A DNA stretch of 64,000 bases from HK1 sp965215295 (GTDB lineage Bacteria > Pseudomonadota > Gammaproteobacteria > HK1), in contig OZ244045.1 in the NCBI GenBank assembly GCA_965215295.1, positions 3,038,001 through 3,102,000 on the forward strand, read 5' to 3'. The position numbers and the translations under genes were made by a program. Positions 53,812 to 62,386 of this stretch are shown here, piece by piece. Position 1 is the first letter of the stretch. Each line of letters starts with the position of its first letter. The notes under the pieces were generated by a model. The model searched no databases. It was not told the origin of the DNA and saw only the letters and a program-made list of their open reading frames with translations.

Positions 53812-54603
53812 ATGACCGAGCCCGTCGAACGGAACTTCGTCGAATTTGCACATCGTCTCGCCGATGCCGCCGGCGAAATCGTGCGGCCTGCGCTTCGCTC
53901 GCGACGGGTCGCGCACCGCAAGGCGGATGCCTCCCCGGTCACCGGGATCGACCGCGCGGTGGAGGTGCGGTTGCGCGAGATGATCGCGGCGCGCTATCCC
54001 GATCACGGCATCGTCGGCGAAGAGTTCGGCAACGACCGGGGGGAGGCCGAGCACGTCTGGATACTCGATCCCGTCGACGGCACCAAGGCGTTCATGGCGG
54101 GGTTGCCGGTATTCGGAACGCTGATCGGGCTCGCCCGGGGCGGGCGCCCCGTGCTCGGCGTCGTCGACCAGCCGGTCACGCGCGAGCGCTGGACCGGCAT
54201 CGACGGGGACGGAACCTGGCGCAACGGTGAACGGGTGTTCGCCGAGGCGTGCGACCGGTTGAGCGATGCGCTGGTTTGCACGACCTCGCACGAGTACTAC
54301 GAAGGCGAGGATGCCCACGCCTTCCGGCGCATCGTCTCCGGCTCGAGATGGATGGTGTACGGCGGCAACTGTCTCGCGTTCGCCCGGGTCGCGTGCGGCT
54401 TCGTGGACGTCGCTCTCGAGGCGAGAATCGGCGTGTACGACTACTGTGCACTGGTTCCCGTGGTCGAGAACGCGGGTGGGGTGATGACCGGGTGGCAAGG
54501 AGAGCCGCTGACGATCGCGCCGCCGCCGGGCGGGAGAATCCTGGCGAGCGGCAACCGGTCGGTGCACGAAGCCGCGATCGCCTGTCTGGCGGGTGGGGCC
54601 TGA
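53812..54603 (+). CDS. hisN: Inositol-monophosphatase-family histidinol-phosphatase (HisN-like)
   Basis: A 263-residue protein from ATG 53812. Metal and catalytic motifs of the IMPase superfamily are HGIVGEEFG (Glu pair), WILDPVDGTKAFM (motif DPxDGT) and VYDYCALVPVVENAGG (the Asp of the second motif). The HisN branch (histidinol-phosphatase in actinobacteria and many proteobacteria) has the short F-M-A-GLPVFGTLIGL stretch seen here. It could instead be a myo-inositol or other sugar phosphatase. It precedes fur on the same strand with 157 bp between. Confidence 0.75.
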   Translation: MTEPVERNFVEFAHRLADAAGEIVRPALRSRRVAHRKADASPVTGIDRAVEVRLREMIAARYPDHGIVGEEFGNDRGEAEHVWILDPVDGTKAFMAGLPVFGTLIGLARGGRPVLGVVDQPVTRERWTGIDGDGTWRNGERVFAEACDRLSDALVCTTSHEYYEGEDAHAFRRIVSGSRWMVYGGNCLAFARVACGFVDVALEARIGVYDYCALVPVVENAGGVMTGWQGEPLTIAPPPGGRILASGNRSVHEAAIACLAGGA

Positions 54604-54760
54604 AACACCTCCGCGTGTCCCCGCCGTCCGCGGCCGCCGCGGTACGCACGGTGGCGATGACGGGACCGACGCGGTAGGGTGGCGCCATTGCGTCGGAACG
54701 GCGTGAGCGACGTACCATCACGAACCGCCGGCGGCGGCGCAGTCCACACCGGCTTGCCGA

Positions 54761-55201
54761 ATGCGAGGCCAGACCTTGCAAAGTGACGACCTGAAGGACG
54801 CGGGCCTCAAGGCGACCCAGCCGCGAATCAAGATCCTGTCCGTACTGGAGCAGAACCGGGATCGGCACATGAGCGCCGAGGATGTCTACCGGGCGCTGAT
54901 GTCCACGGGCGACGACCTCGGTCTCGCGACGATCTACCGCGTTCTGACGCAGTTCGAGTCGGCCGGGCTCGTCATGCGTCATCATTTCGCGGAAGGACAT
55001 GCGGTGTTCGAGCTCGACTCGGGCGAGCACCACGACCACATCGTGTGCATCGACTGCGGCAAGGTGACCGAATTCGTCGACGGCACCATCGAACGCCGGC
55101 AAATCAGGATCGCGAAGGAGCACGGCTTCCGCCTCACCGACCACTCGCTGGTGATGCACGGGCGCTGCGAGCGCAAGCGCTGCGAGCACCGCAAACGCTG
55201 A
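54761..55201 (+). CDS. fur: Ferric uptake regulator Fur
   Basis: A 146-residue protein from ATG 54761. The winged helix is LKDAGLKATQPRIKILSVLE with DLGLATIYRVLTQFESAGLV, and the dimer/metal domain has HHDHIVCIDCGKVTEF. The C-terminus ends with an unusual CERKRCEHRKR, supplying the second Cys pair of the structural zinc site. Fur represses iron-uptake genes when Fe(II) is bound. The adjacent iron transporter genes carry candidate Fur sites, so a local regulatory circuit is likely. Confidence 0.92.
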   Translation: MRGQTLQSDDLKDAGLKATQPRIKILSVLEQNRDRHMSAEDVYRALMSTGDDLGLATIYRVLTQFESAGLVMRHHFAEGHAVFELDSGEHHDHIVCIDCGKVTEFVDGTIERRQIRIAKEHGFRLTDHSLVMHGRCERKRCEHRKR

Positions 55202-55474
55202 TCCGTGCGACCCCGGGCCATGCCCGCGTATCGCGGCGGCCCTCTCCCTCCTCCCATGGCGCGACTCGATCCGGGCCCGGTCGCGGGCGCGGTGTCGGGC
55301 TGGGCCGCGTAGTCGGGGATTCTCCTCGGCATGGCCCGGTCGCGAGCGCGGTGTCGGGTCCGACACGCCGGTCTGCCCGGCCCTCGCGCGGTGCAACGGC
55401 GCCGTTTCGAGCTCCGCCGGAACCCTCGATGTTTCGCGGAAATGCCCTCGTCCGCCGGTGACTGCACATGCACC
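55202..55474. repeat. Fur-FbpB spacer with a repeated 30-bp segment
   Basis: The segment CCCGGTCGCGGGCGCGGTGT at about 55276 recurs with one difference at about 55335 (CCCGGTCGCGAGCGCGGTGT), spaced 59 bp. Otherwise the 270-bp spacer has no recognised coding or RNA signal. Confidence 0.5.
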
Positions 55475-55500
55475 ATTGCATTTGAGAATCGCTTGCAATC
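55475..55500 (+). promoter_or_regulatory. Candidate Fur box upstream of the iron transporter
   Basis: The interrupted palindrome ATTGCAT-TTGAGAATCGC-TTGCAAT includes the GAGAATC core of Fur boxes. A second site with ACTGATTCTCATT (reverse AATGAGAATCAGT) lies at about 55538-55553. Two candidate boxes 60 bp apart fit iron-regulated repression of fbpBC. It is a visual match only. Confidence 0.5.
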
Positions 55501-55638
55501 GTATCCGGGAAGACTATGATTCGCGCCGTCGGATCGAGACTGATTCTCATTGGGCATGATCCGGAGACCAACCCCGCGGACCGGGCGAAGGCGCGAAGCC
55601 GACGGGGACGGTGCGCTCGCCGCAAGGCTTCGTTGAAC

Positions 55639-57351
55639 GTGGCAGTCCGGACGGACAACGCTCCGCCCGCCGGTTCCGGGCGGCGGAACTTCGCGCTCGA
55701 CGGCTGGACGATCATCGCCGTCGCCATCGGGGTATTCGTCGCGGTTCCCGTCGGCTCCGTCCTCCTCACCGCACTCGGCCCCTCGGACGGCATCTGGAGC
55801 CACCTCGTCTCCACCGTGCTGTGGGTATACGTCGGCAACACGCTCGGGCTGATGGCGGGAGTCGCGGCGGGGACCATCGCCATCGGAACCTCGACCGCGT
55901 GGCTGGTCACGATGTACCGCTTCCCGGGCCGTCGAATCCTGTCGTGGGCGCTGCTGCTGCCGCTCGCGGTCCCGAGCTACATCCTCGCGTTCGTCGTCAC
56001 CGATCAGCTCGAGTACGCGGGCAACGTGCAAGGCGCATTGCGCGAGGTGTTCGGATGGGCATCGGCGCGGGACTACTGGTTCCCCGAGATACGTTCGCTC
56101 GGCGGAGCGATCATCGTGCTGTCGCTCGTGCTCTACCCCTACGTGTACCTCCTCGCACGAGCCGCGTTCATCGAACAGAGCTTCGGCCTGTTCGAGACGA
56201 GCCGTACCCTCGGGCGGGGCCCGGTCGCGAGCTTCTTCTCGATCGCGGTGCCGCTCGCACGCCCGGCGATCGCGGTCGGGGTGGCGCTCGCGCTGATGGA
56301 GACGTTGAACGAGTACGGGACCATCGACTTCTTCGCGGTGCCGACCCTCACCGCCGGGATCTTCGATGTCTGGCTCAACATGGACAACACCGCGGGCGCT
56401 GCGCAGCTTGCGTCGGTCCTGGTGATGTTCGCTCTCGTGCTCGTTGCCCTGGAGCGCATCAGCCGGCGATCGCGCCGTTACCACGACACCACGACACGCG
56501 TGCAGCCACTGCCCGAGTATCCGCTCTCGACGGTGCGCGGCGCCGCCGCGCTCGTGTGGTGCGCGGCGCCGGTCGCGCTCGGATTCGTGCTTCCGGCATG
56601 TGTCCTCGGCAGCTACGCGATGGTGTTCCATGCCGAGACGCTCGAGGCGCGCTACCTCGACCACGTCCGGAACAGCATGGTGCTCGCGGTCTGGGCGGCG
56701 GGGATCGCGGCACTCGCCGGAATCGCCCTTGCCTATGGGGTTCGTCTTTCGAAACGACCGGCGATGCGCGGGCTTGCGGAGTTCGCGACCATCGGCTACG
56801 CAATCCCCGGTGCGGTGCTCGCCGTCGGCATCATGGTGCCGCTCGGACACTTCGACAACGCGCTCGACACAGTGAGCAGGGCGTGGTTCGGCATTCCGCT
56901 GGGACTTCTGATCTCCGGCACCGCGACCGCGCTCGTCGTCGGATACGTGGTGCGGTTCCTCGCGCTCGGCTACCGAACCGTGGACTCGGGCCTTGGCCGC
57001 GTCACCCCGAGCATCGAAGGCGTGGCGCGCACGTTGGGAGCGACCCCGACGCGGGCGCTCCTGCGCGTGCACGTACCGCTGGTCCGCCCCAGCGTCATCA
57101 CCGCGGCGCTGCTCGTGTTCGTCGACACGATGAAGGAACTGCCGCTCACCCTGATACTCCGCCCGTTCAACTTCGACACCCTCGCGACCTTCGTGTACCA
57201 GTACGCATCCGACGAGCTTCTGGAGGAATGTGCGCTCGGCGCCCTGACGATCGTGGCGGCGGGCGTACTGCCCGTCATGGTGATGAGCCGCACCATCGCC
57301 CGCTCGCGCCCGGGTCACGCGAGCGCCCCTGCGCCGTCACGAAACCGCTGA
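55639..57351 (+). CDS. fbpB: Iron(III) ABC transporter permease FbpB
   Basis: A 570-residue protein from GTG 55639; an earlier ATG at 55516 is possible but would place the second Fur-like box inside the coding region, so the later start is preferred. Twelve hydrophobic segments form two homologous halves. Each half has an EAA-loop: ETSRTLGRGPVASFFSIAVPLARPA in the first half, and VARTLGATPTRALLRVHVPLVRP in the second. This is the FbpB/HitB arrangement for periplasmic iron(III) uptake. No periplasmic binding protein (FbpA) is encoded nearby; it must come from elsewhere or be missing. Confidence 0.85.
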   Translation: MAVRTDNAPPAGSGRRNFALDGWTIIAVAIGVFVAVPVGSVLLTALGPSDGIWSHLVSTVLWVYVGNTLGLMAGVAAGTIAIGTSTAWLVTMYRFPGRRILSWALLLPLAVPSYILAFVVTDQLEYAGNVQGALREVFGWASARDYWFPEIRSLGGAIIVLSLVLYPYVYLLARAAFIEQSFGLFETSRTLGRGPVASFFSIAVPLARPAIAVGVALALMETLNEYGTIDFFAVPTLTAGIFDVWLNMDNTAGAAQLASVLVMFALVLVALERISRRSRRYHDTTTRVQPLPEYPLSTVRGAAALVWCAAPVALGFVLPACVLGSYAMVFHAETLEARYLDHVRNSMVLAVWAAGIAALAGIALAYGVRLSKRPAMRGLAEFATIGYAIPGAVLAVGIMVPLGHFDNALDTVSRAWFGIPLGLLISGTATALVVGYVVRFLALGYRTVDSGLGRVTPSIEGVARTLGATPTRALLRVHVPLVRPSVITAALLVFVDTMKELPLTLILRPFNFDTLATFVYQYASDELLEECALGALTIVAAGVLPVMVMSRTIARSRPGHASAPAPSRNR

Positions 57352-57377
57352 AACGCAACGTGGCGTCCGGACCTCCG

Positions 57378-58448
57378 ATGCGCGGAATCGAGCTCGTCAA
57401 CGTCTCCCATCGATTCGGCGAAACCCTCGCCGTCGATGACGTCAGCATCGGAGTCGAGCCCGGCGAGTTCGTGTGCCTGCTCGGCCCGTCGGGTAGCGGC
57501 AAGACGACGTTGCTGCGGCTCGTCGCCGGCCTCGACACCTTGCAGTCCGGTCGAATCACGATCGGCGGGGTGGCGGTGGCCGAGGGCGGACGCCCGCGCC
57601 AGATTCCCCCGGAGCGGCGCGGCGTGGGACTGATGTTCCAGGACTACGCACTGTTTCCCCACCTGACAGTCGCGCAGAACATCGCCTTCGGGCTGCGTGA
57701 CGGGGCGCGCGACGCTTCGTGGGTCGAGCGCGCGCTCGCCGACATGCGGCTCGCGCACCTGGGCGAGCGCTATCCGCACACCCTCTCGGGCGGGCAGCAG
57801 CAGCGCATCGCGTTGTTGAGGGCGCTCGCACCCGCTCCCGGAATCGTGCTGCTCGACGAGCCGTTCTCCGGCCTGGACGAACACTTGAGACAGCGTGTCC
57901 GTCAGGAAACCCGGGCGATCCTCGCCGAGAGCGGCGTCACGACGCTGATGGTCACCCACAATCCGGAGGCGGCGATGTTCCTCGCGGATCGGATCGTGGT
58001 GCTCGATGAAGGGCGGGTGGCGCAAGACGCCATACCGGTCGAGATCTACACCAATCCGGCGGAACCGCTCATCGTGCGGATGTTCGGGCCTGCGAACGAG
58101 TTCGGCGGCGTGGTGCGCGACGGTGTCCTCGCCACCCCGCTGGGACCGGTTCCCGCCACCGGGCTCGGGAATGGCGTGAGGGCGCTGTGCCTTGTGCGCG
58201 CCGATGGCGTCGAGGTCACCGCCGCGCCACCCGATGGCGGCTCCGGGTATGTTCGTGTACGGGTGGAGACCGCGCGGGTGCTCGGGCCGACGAGCTATCT
58301 GCTGCTGGAACCGACCACGGGCGCGGTGCCCGGAGGCCCGCGGCCGTCAATAGAGGCGCGGCTGCCCGGCATCCACGCACCGGCGACCGGCAGCGAGGTC
58401 TGGGCGCGCGCGAGAGATGAGCAGACCTTCGTGTTCGCCCTCGATTGA
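57378..58448 (+). CDS. fbpC: Iron(III) ABC transporter ATPase FbpC
   Basis: A 356-residue protein from ATG 57378 (GTG 57360 possible), 26 bp after fbpB. Walker A GPSGSGKTTLL, Q-loop MFQDYALFPHLTV, signature LSGGQQQRIALLRAL, Walker B IVLLDEPFSGLDEHLR and H-loop VTHNPEAAMFLADR match the FbpC/PotA class. The C-terminal 110 residues form a TOBE-like regulatory domain (GPANEFGGVV, LVRADGVEV). It energises FbpB. The operon is fbpBC, under candidate Fur control. Confidence 0.88.
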   Translation: MRGIELVNVSHRFGETLAVDDVSIGVEPGEFVCLLGPSGSGKTTLLRLVAGLDTLQSGRITIGGVAVAEGGRPRQIPPERRGVGLMFQDYALFPHLTVAQNIAFGLRDGARDASWVERALADMRLAHLGERYPHTLSGGQQQRIALLRALAPAPGIVLLDEPFSGLDEHLRQRVRQETRAILAESGVTTLMVTHNPEAAMFLADRIVVLDEGRVAQDAIPVEIYTNPAEPLIVRMFGPANEFGGVVRDGVLATPLGPVPATGLGNGVRALCLVRADGVEVTAAPPDGGSGYVRVRVETARVLGPTSYLLLEPTTGAVPGGPRPSIEARLPGIHAPATGSEVWARARDEQTFVFALD

Positions 58449-58708
58449 CGCCGGCCGGGAAACGAAACCGGCCGCCGCTCGAACGCGGCGTTCACGAAAG
58501 ACGCGGAGTCGTCTCCCGCACCGGGGACCGGCCCCGGAACGGCACCCACGGCAACGGCTTCGCGTTCTCGTCTCCTTCGTCGGCCGAACCGCGGCTCGCC
58601 CGTGGAGTCCGGCTCGCAATTGCTTCACTGTCGAGCCGCGCACCGGAAGGCGCTCCGGCGCCGGCAGTCCCGGGCGGGTCCGGCGTCGCAGTCCGGGCGA
58701 GGATGGGC

Positions 58709-60490
58709 TCAGCCGGCCGGCTCGTCCTGCCCGAGCACCCGAATTCCGAGCTCCCGAAGCTGCCCTGGCTCGGCCGGACCAGGCGCACCGGTGAGCGGGT
58801 CATTCGCGGTCTGGGTCTTGGGGAAGGCAATGACGTCGCGGATGGAGCTCGATCCGGTCATCAGCATCGCAATCCGGTCGAGCCCGAACGCGATCCCGCC
58901 GTGGGGCGGGCAGCCGAACTCGAGGGCATCGAGGAGAAATCCGAATTTCTCGCGCGCCTCCTCGTCGCCGAGGCCGAGCACCCGGAACACCGCTTGCTGG
59001 ACTTCCCGGCGATGGATGCGCACCGACCCGCCGCCGATCTCGGCTCCGTTGAGCACCATGTCGTAGGCGCGCGCCTTCACGGTCGCCGGGTTCGATTCGA
59101 TGGCGGCGGTGTCGCCGGTATCGGGCGCGGTGAACGGGTGGTGAAGCGCGGCATGGCGCCGCTCGCGCGGGTCCCATTCGAACATGGGGAAGTCCAGCAC
59201 CCACAGGATGCGCCAGCCGTCCTCGACGAGGCCGAGATCCTCGCCGAGCTTCACCCGGAGCGCCCCGAGCGCATCGTTGACGATCTTCGACGAGTCCGCG
59301 CCGAAGAAGATGAGATCGCCATCCTTGGCGGCGGTTCGCTCCATGATTCCGTGCAGCGCATCGTCGGAGATGAACTTGACGATGGGCGACTGCAGACCGT
59401 CGCGGCCTGCGGCGCGGTCGTTCACCTTGATGTACGCGAGACCTTTCGCGGCGTACGTCTCGACGAACCGTGTGTAGCTGTCGATGACCGAGCGGGCCAG
59501 TCCGCCTGCTCCGGGCGCCCGCAACGCCGCCACCCGGCCGCCCGGGTCGTTGGCCGGTCCCGCGAATACCTTGAACTCCGTTTCGGCTACGAGGTCGCCG
59601 ACCTCCACCAGCTCCAGCGGATTGCGCAGATCCGGTCGATCGGTGCCGAAGCGCGCCATCGCCTCGTCGCAGGTCATGCGGGGAAACGGATCCGGCAGCG
59701 CAACGCCAAGCACCCGATCGAAGACATGGCGCATCAGCGCCTCCATCAACCCGGTGATGCCGTCGATGTCGAGGAACGAGGTCTCGACATCGAGCTGGGT
59801 GAACTCCGGCTGCCGGTCCGCACGCAGGTCCTCGTCGCGAAAGCAGCGCACGATCTGGTAGTAGCGCTCGAACCCCGACATCATGAGCAACTGCTTGAAG
59901 ATCTGGGGTGATTGCGGCAGGGCGAAGAAGCTGCCGGGATGCGTGCGGCTCGGGACGAGGTAGTCGCGAGCGCCTTCCGGCGTCGCCTTGGTGAGCATCG
60001 GGGTCTCGATGTCGATGAATCCTTCCGAATCGAGAAATTCCCGCATCGCGCGGGTGATGCGCGCCCGAGTCTCGATCCGGGCAAACATCTCCGGTCGCCG
60101 CAGGTCCACGTAGCGGTACCGGAGCCGCGTCTCCTCGCCGACGGCATCCTCGTCGAGCTGAAACGGTGGCGTGCGCGCCGGGTTCAGGATTTCGAGGCCC
60201 TTCCCGAGAACCTCGACCGCACCGGTCGGCATCTCGGGATTGAGCGTACCGGGCGGACGCTCGCGCACCCGGCCCCCGGCACGCAGAACGTACTCCGGGC
60301 GTACATTCTCGGCGACCGCGAACGCCTCGACGGTGTCGGGGTCGTACACCACCTGCACGAGCCCGGAACGGTCGCGCAGATCGATGAAGATCACGCCCCC
60401 ATGGTCGCGGCGCCTGTGTACCCAGCCGCAGAGGGTCACGTTCTCGCCGACGAGATCCTCGGTGACGGTACCGCAGAAATGGGAACGCAT
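58709..60490 (-). CDS. aspS: Aspartyl-tRNA synthetase
   Basis: A 593-residue class II synthetase from ATG 60490. It begins RSHFCGTVTEDLVGENVTLCGWVHRRRDHGG (OB-fold anticodon domain), then motif 1 near IDIETPMLTKATPEGARDYLVPSR, motif 2 FRDEDLRADRQPEFTQLD, the bacterial GAD insert (GLARSVIDSYTRF, FFGADSS), and motif 3 GIAFGLDRI. The length and insert are typical of bacterial AspRS. It is convergent with the fbpBC operon and divergent from the selenoprotein gene. Confidence 0.95.
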   Translation of the reverse strand: MRSHFCGTVTEDLVGENVTLCGWVHRRRDHGGVIFIDLRDRSGLVQVVYDPDTVEAFAVAENVRPEYVLRAGGRVRERPPGTLNPEMPTGAVEVLGKGLEILNPARTPPFQLDEDAVGEETRLRYRYVDLRRPEMFARIETRARITRAMREFLDSEGFIDIETPMLTKATPEGARDYLVPSRTHPGSFFALPQSPQIFKQLLMMSGFERYYQIVRCFRDEDLRADRQPEFTQLDVETSFLDIDGITGLMEALMRHVFDRVLGVALPDPFPRMTCDEAMARFGTDRPDLRNPLELVEVGDLVAETEFKVFAGPANDPGGRVAALRAPGAGGLARSVIDSYTRFVETYAAKGLAYIKVNDRAAGRDGLQSPIVKFISDDALHGIMERTAAKDGDLIFFGADSSKIVNDALGALRVKLGEDLGLVEDGWRILWVLDFPMFEWDPRERRHAALHHPFTAPDTGDTAAIESNPATVKARAYDMVLNGAEIGGGSVRIHRREVQQAVFRVLGLGDEEAREKFGFLLDALEFGCPPHGGIAFGLDRIAMLMTGSSSIRDVIAFPKTQTANDPLTGAPGPAEPGQLRELGIRVLGQDEPAG

Positions 60491-60796
60491 CGGGTTGAAG
60501 CCGGGGGGAACGAGGCGCGCGATGGTAAGGATTCGCGTTTCGCCTCGCAACCGCGAACCCCGTCCCCTGGAACACGAGCCTGAACGGGTGACGCGAATTC
60601 CGTGGGCTGTTTCAACCTCGGCCGTTCAGGCTCGTTCCCGCACGGGGCCGGACTTCGCAAAGGGCCGCGTTGCCTGCCGCCCGAGCCATGCCGAAGACAG
60701 CACCGATCCACGCGGCCCCTGCCGGCTTTCGGCCCATCCGCGCAACCGCGGATGGTATCCTGGCATCGACACCATTCGACGGCGGAGGACGACGGA

Positions 60797-61444
60797 ATGA
60801 GCTTGGCCGAGAAACTCGACGCCATCCGCGAAGCCGGGGCGAAACGGTTGCCGGCGGACAAGCGCGCAGTGATGGGCACGGCCGCGAAGGCGTTGCGCGA
60901 CTCGGGCATCGAGAGCGGCTTCATCGAGGTGGGCGATCCGCTGCCCGAGTTCGCACTCCACAACGCTCGGGGGCAAGTGGTCCGTTCGGCGGACCTGCTT
61001 CATCGAAGCGCGGTGGTCCTGACCGTGTTTCGAGGGCACTGGTGACCCTACTGCAATGCAGAGCTGTACGCTTTGCAGGCAGTCGTACCGGAGCTTGAGA
61101 AACATGGCGCGAGACTCGTCGCGCTCACGCCGCAGAAGGCCGAGAAGAGCCTTCGGATGATCGACAGGCACAAGCTCGGCTTCGAGATGCTGTCCGATCC
61201 GGGGAATGCCTATGCCGCCCGGCTCGGGCTGCGTTTCCAGGTGCCGGACGAGCTGAAGGAGGTCTACCTGGGCATCGGCATCGATCTCGAAGAGTCGAGC
61301 GGGTCGCCGGACTGGACGCTGCCGGTGCCGGCCCGAATCGTCGTCGATCGCGGCGGGATCGTTCGGGCGACCGACATCGACCTGGACTACACCCGCCGTC
61401 CGGAACCCGAGAAGACGGTCGCAGACGTTGCCGCGCTCGACTGA
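60797..61444 (+). CDS. Peroxiredoxin-like (AhpC/TSA) protein, probable selenoprotein
   Basis: From ATG 60797 the frame runs 216 codons to TGA 61442-61444 with one internal TGA at 61043-61045 (codon 83). The flanking residues are FRGHW-U-PYCNAEL; in homologous AhpC/TSA-like proteins this is FRG-WCPYCN-EL, with Cys in place of the TGA. The redox motif would be U-x-x-C. Downstream sequence is a normal thioredoxin fold (LVALTPQKAEKSL, FEMLSDPGNAYAARLGLRF, PARIVVDRGG), so the protein must be read through. A SECIS-like hairpin follows the TGA. Expected role: selenocysteine-dependent thiol peroxidase. No other Sec gene is in the window; selA, selB, selC and selD must exist elsewhere. Confidence 0.85.
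61043..61082 (+). promoter_or_regulatory. Bacterial SECIS-like stem-loop downstream of the in-frame UGA
   Basis: After TGA 61043-61045 the RNA can pair 61051-61054 with 61079-61082, then 61057-61064 with 61070-61077 (one G-U), leaving an apical loop UGUAC at 61065-61069 with G as second base. The loop starts 19 nt after the UGA. Bacterial SECIS elements have a short loop with a G among its first two bases at 16-37 nt from the UGA, and this fits. Confidence 0.65.
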
Positions 61445-61480
61445 GCGCCGTGCACCGGACGTTCCATCATTGGTTTCAGC

Positions 61481-61660
61481 CTTCCCCGGGACGGGGAGGG
61501 GGTTGCCGGGAGCCTGGATACCTGCTCGGGCTCCATCCGCCGAATCCGGTGGCGGATGCTCCGCATCCCGGATTCATCCCCTTCCCCGGGTGGGGAAGGG
61601 GCCTGTCGGGAGGCGAAGAGCCTACTCGCGCTCCATCCGGCGGAACTCGCGGCGGAGGCG
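61481..61660. repeat. Degenerate 100-bp repeat at the pspC 3' end
   Basis: Two copies, about 61481-61560 and 61581-61660, begin CTTCCCCGGG and share a variant of CTACTCGCGCTCCATCCG. The second contains the pspC tail and stop (61622-61624), so the first is a decayed duplicate of it. Confidence 0.7.
61578..61601. terminator. Strong hairpin between the selenoprotein and pspC genes
   Basis: Ten perfect base pairs (CCCCTTCCCC with GGGGAAGGGG) around a 4-base loop between two converging genes. It could terminate transcripts from both sides, but there is no clear U-tract, so intrinsic termination is uncertain. Confidence 0.4.
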
Positions 61661-62086
61661 ATATTCCTCGGAGGCGACGAACTCCTCGATGACGCGCGCC
61701 CGCCGCTCGATCCTTTCGAACCGCCGGACAAGGGCGGACGGGTCGACGGACGGGCGCGGTGGTTGGTGCGGGTCGCCGCCGAATCCGCCGCTGGCGCCAC
61801 CGTGTTTCGGGCCCGCCACGCTGCGCCAGAGCCGGTCCGTTGCGCGCCTGACGGAATCGTACGCCGTGTCCGCGTAGCGGCGCGCCCGCTCGGGATGGTC
61901 CACCCAGTACAGCGCCGCGAAGAACACCAGCACGGTCAGCAGCGGGATGAAGACGAACCCGAACACGAACCCCGCGATGACCACGCCGCACGGGACGCCG
62001 AACGCAGCCGCAAGACCCCGGACCACGCGCTTGACCGGCCCCCGGCGGCGACCGGACCCTCGACGGTGAGAGCACCGGCGGCTCAT
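61622..62086 (-). CDS. pspC: Phage-shock membrane protein PspC-like
   Basis: A 154-residue protein from ATG 62086. It has one long hydrophobic segment or hairpin (VVIAGFVFGFVFIPLLTVLVFFAALYWV) and a C-terminal coiled coil RRFERIERRARVIEEFVASEEYRLRREF like the PspC C-terminus, including the E-Y-R-L-R-REF pattern. The N-terminal PspC domain (LAAAFGVPCGVV) is weak. It overlaps pspB by 4 bp and closes the minus-strand psp operon. Confidence 0.75.
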   Translation of the reverse strand: MSRRCSHRRGSGRRRGPVKRVVRGLAAAFGVPCGVVIAGFVFGFVFIPLLTVLVFFAALYWVDHPERARRYADTAYDSVRRATDRLWRSVAGPKHGGASGGFGGDPHQPPRPSVDPSALVRRFERIERRARVIEEFVASEEYRLRREFRRMERE

Positions 62087-62331
62087 CGCCTTCTCCAGTC
62101 GGGTGCTTCCGCATCGAGGATCGTTTCCAGGGATTCAATCCTCCGCTCGAGCCCCTCGGCGAGAACATGCATCCGATCGAGGTCCGAGCGTTCGACGGCC
62201 ACCTTGCCGGGGCCGGCGGCGCTGGCGCGCATGCGCATCCACACCGTGATGTAGTGATACGTAATCCAGAGCGGGACGATGATGCCGAGGAGGATGATCC
62301 CGGGCATCGCCAGCGCCCCCAGAATGGTCAT
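62083..62331 (-). CDS. pspB: Phage-shock protein PspB
   Basis: An 82-residue protein from ATG 62331 with one N-terminal transmembrane segment (IILLGIIVPLWITYHYITVW) and a soluble coiled tail (DLDRMHVLAEGLERRIESLETILDAE), the PspB layout. PspB and PspC sense inner-membrane stress and draw PspA to the membrane. It overlaps pspC by ATGA-type coupling. Confidence 0.88.
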   Translation of the reverse strand: MTILGALAMPGIILLGIIVPLWITYHYITVWMRMRASAAGPGKVAVERSDLDRMHVLAEGLERRIESLETILDAEAPDWRRR

Positions 62332-62386
62332 GTCCACTGTGGTCTCCGCGTTTCTTCGATGGTCCGCGTGATGGCCGCATCGCACA

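Noticed and set aside
53248..54567. 439-codon minus-strand frame spanning hisN and the HlyU-like gene
   Set aside because: Only the last 98 codons (from GTG 53544) are a real gene; the rest is antisense to hisN, whose motifs are clear.
61043..61045. Premature stop making the peroxiredoxin-like gene a pseudogene
   Set aside because: The TGA replaces precisely the catalytic Cys and is followed by a SECIS-like hairpin; a random nonsense mutation there is less likely.
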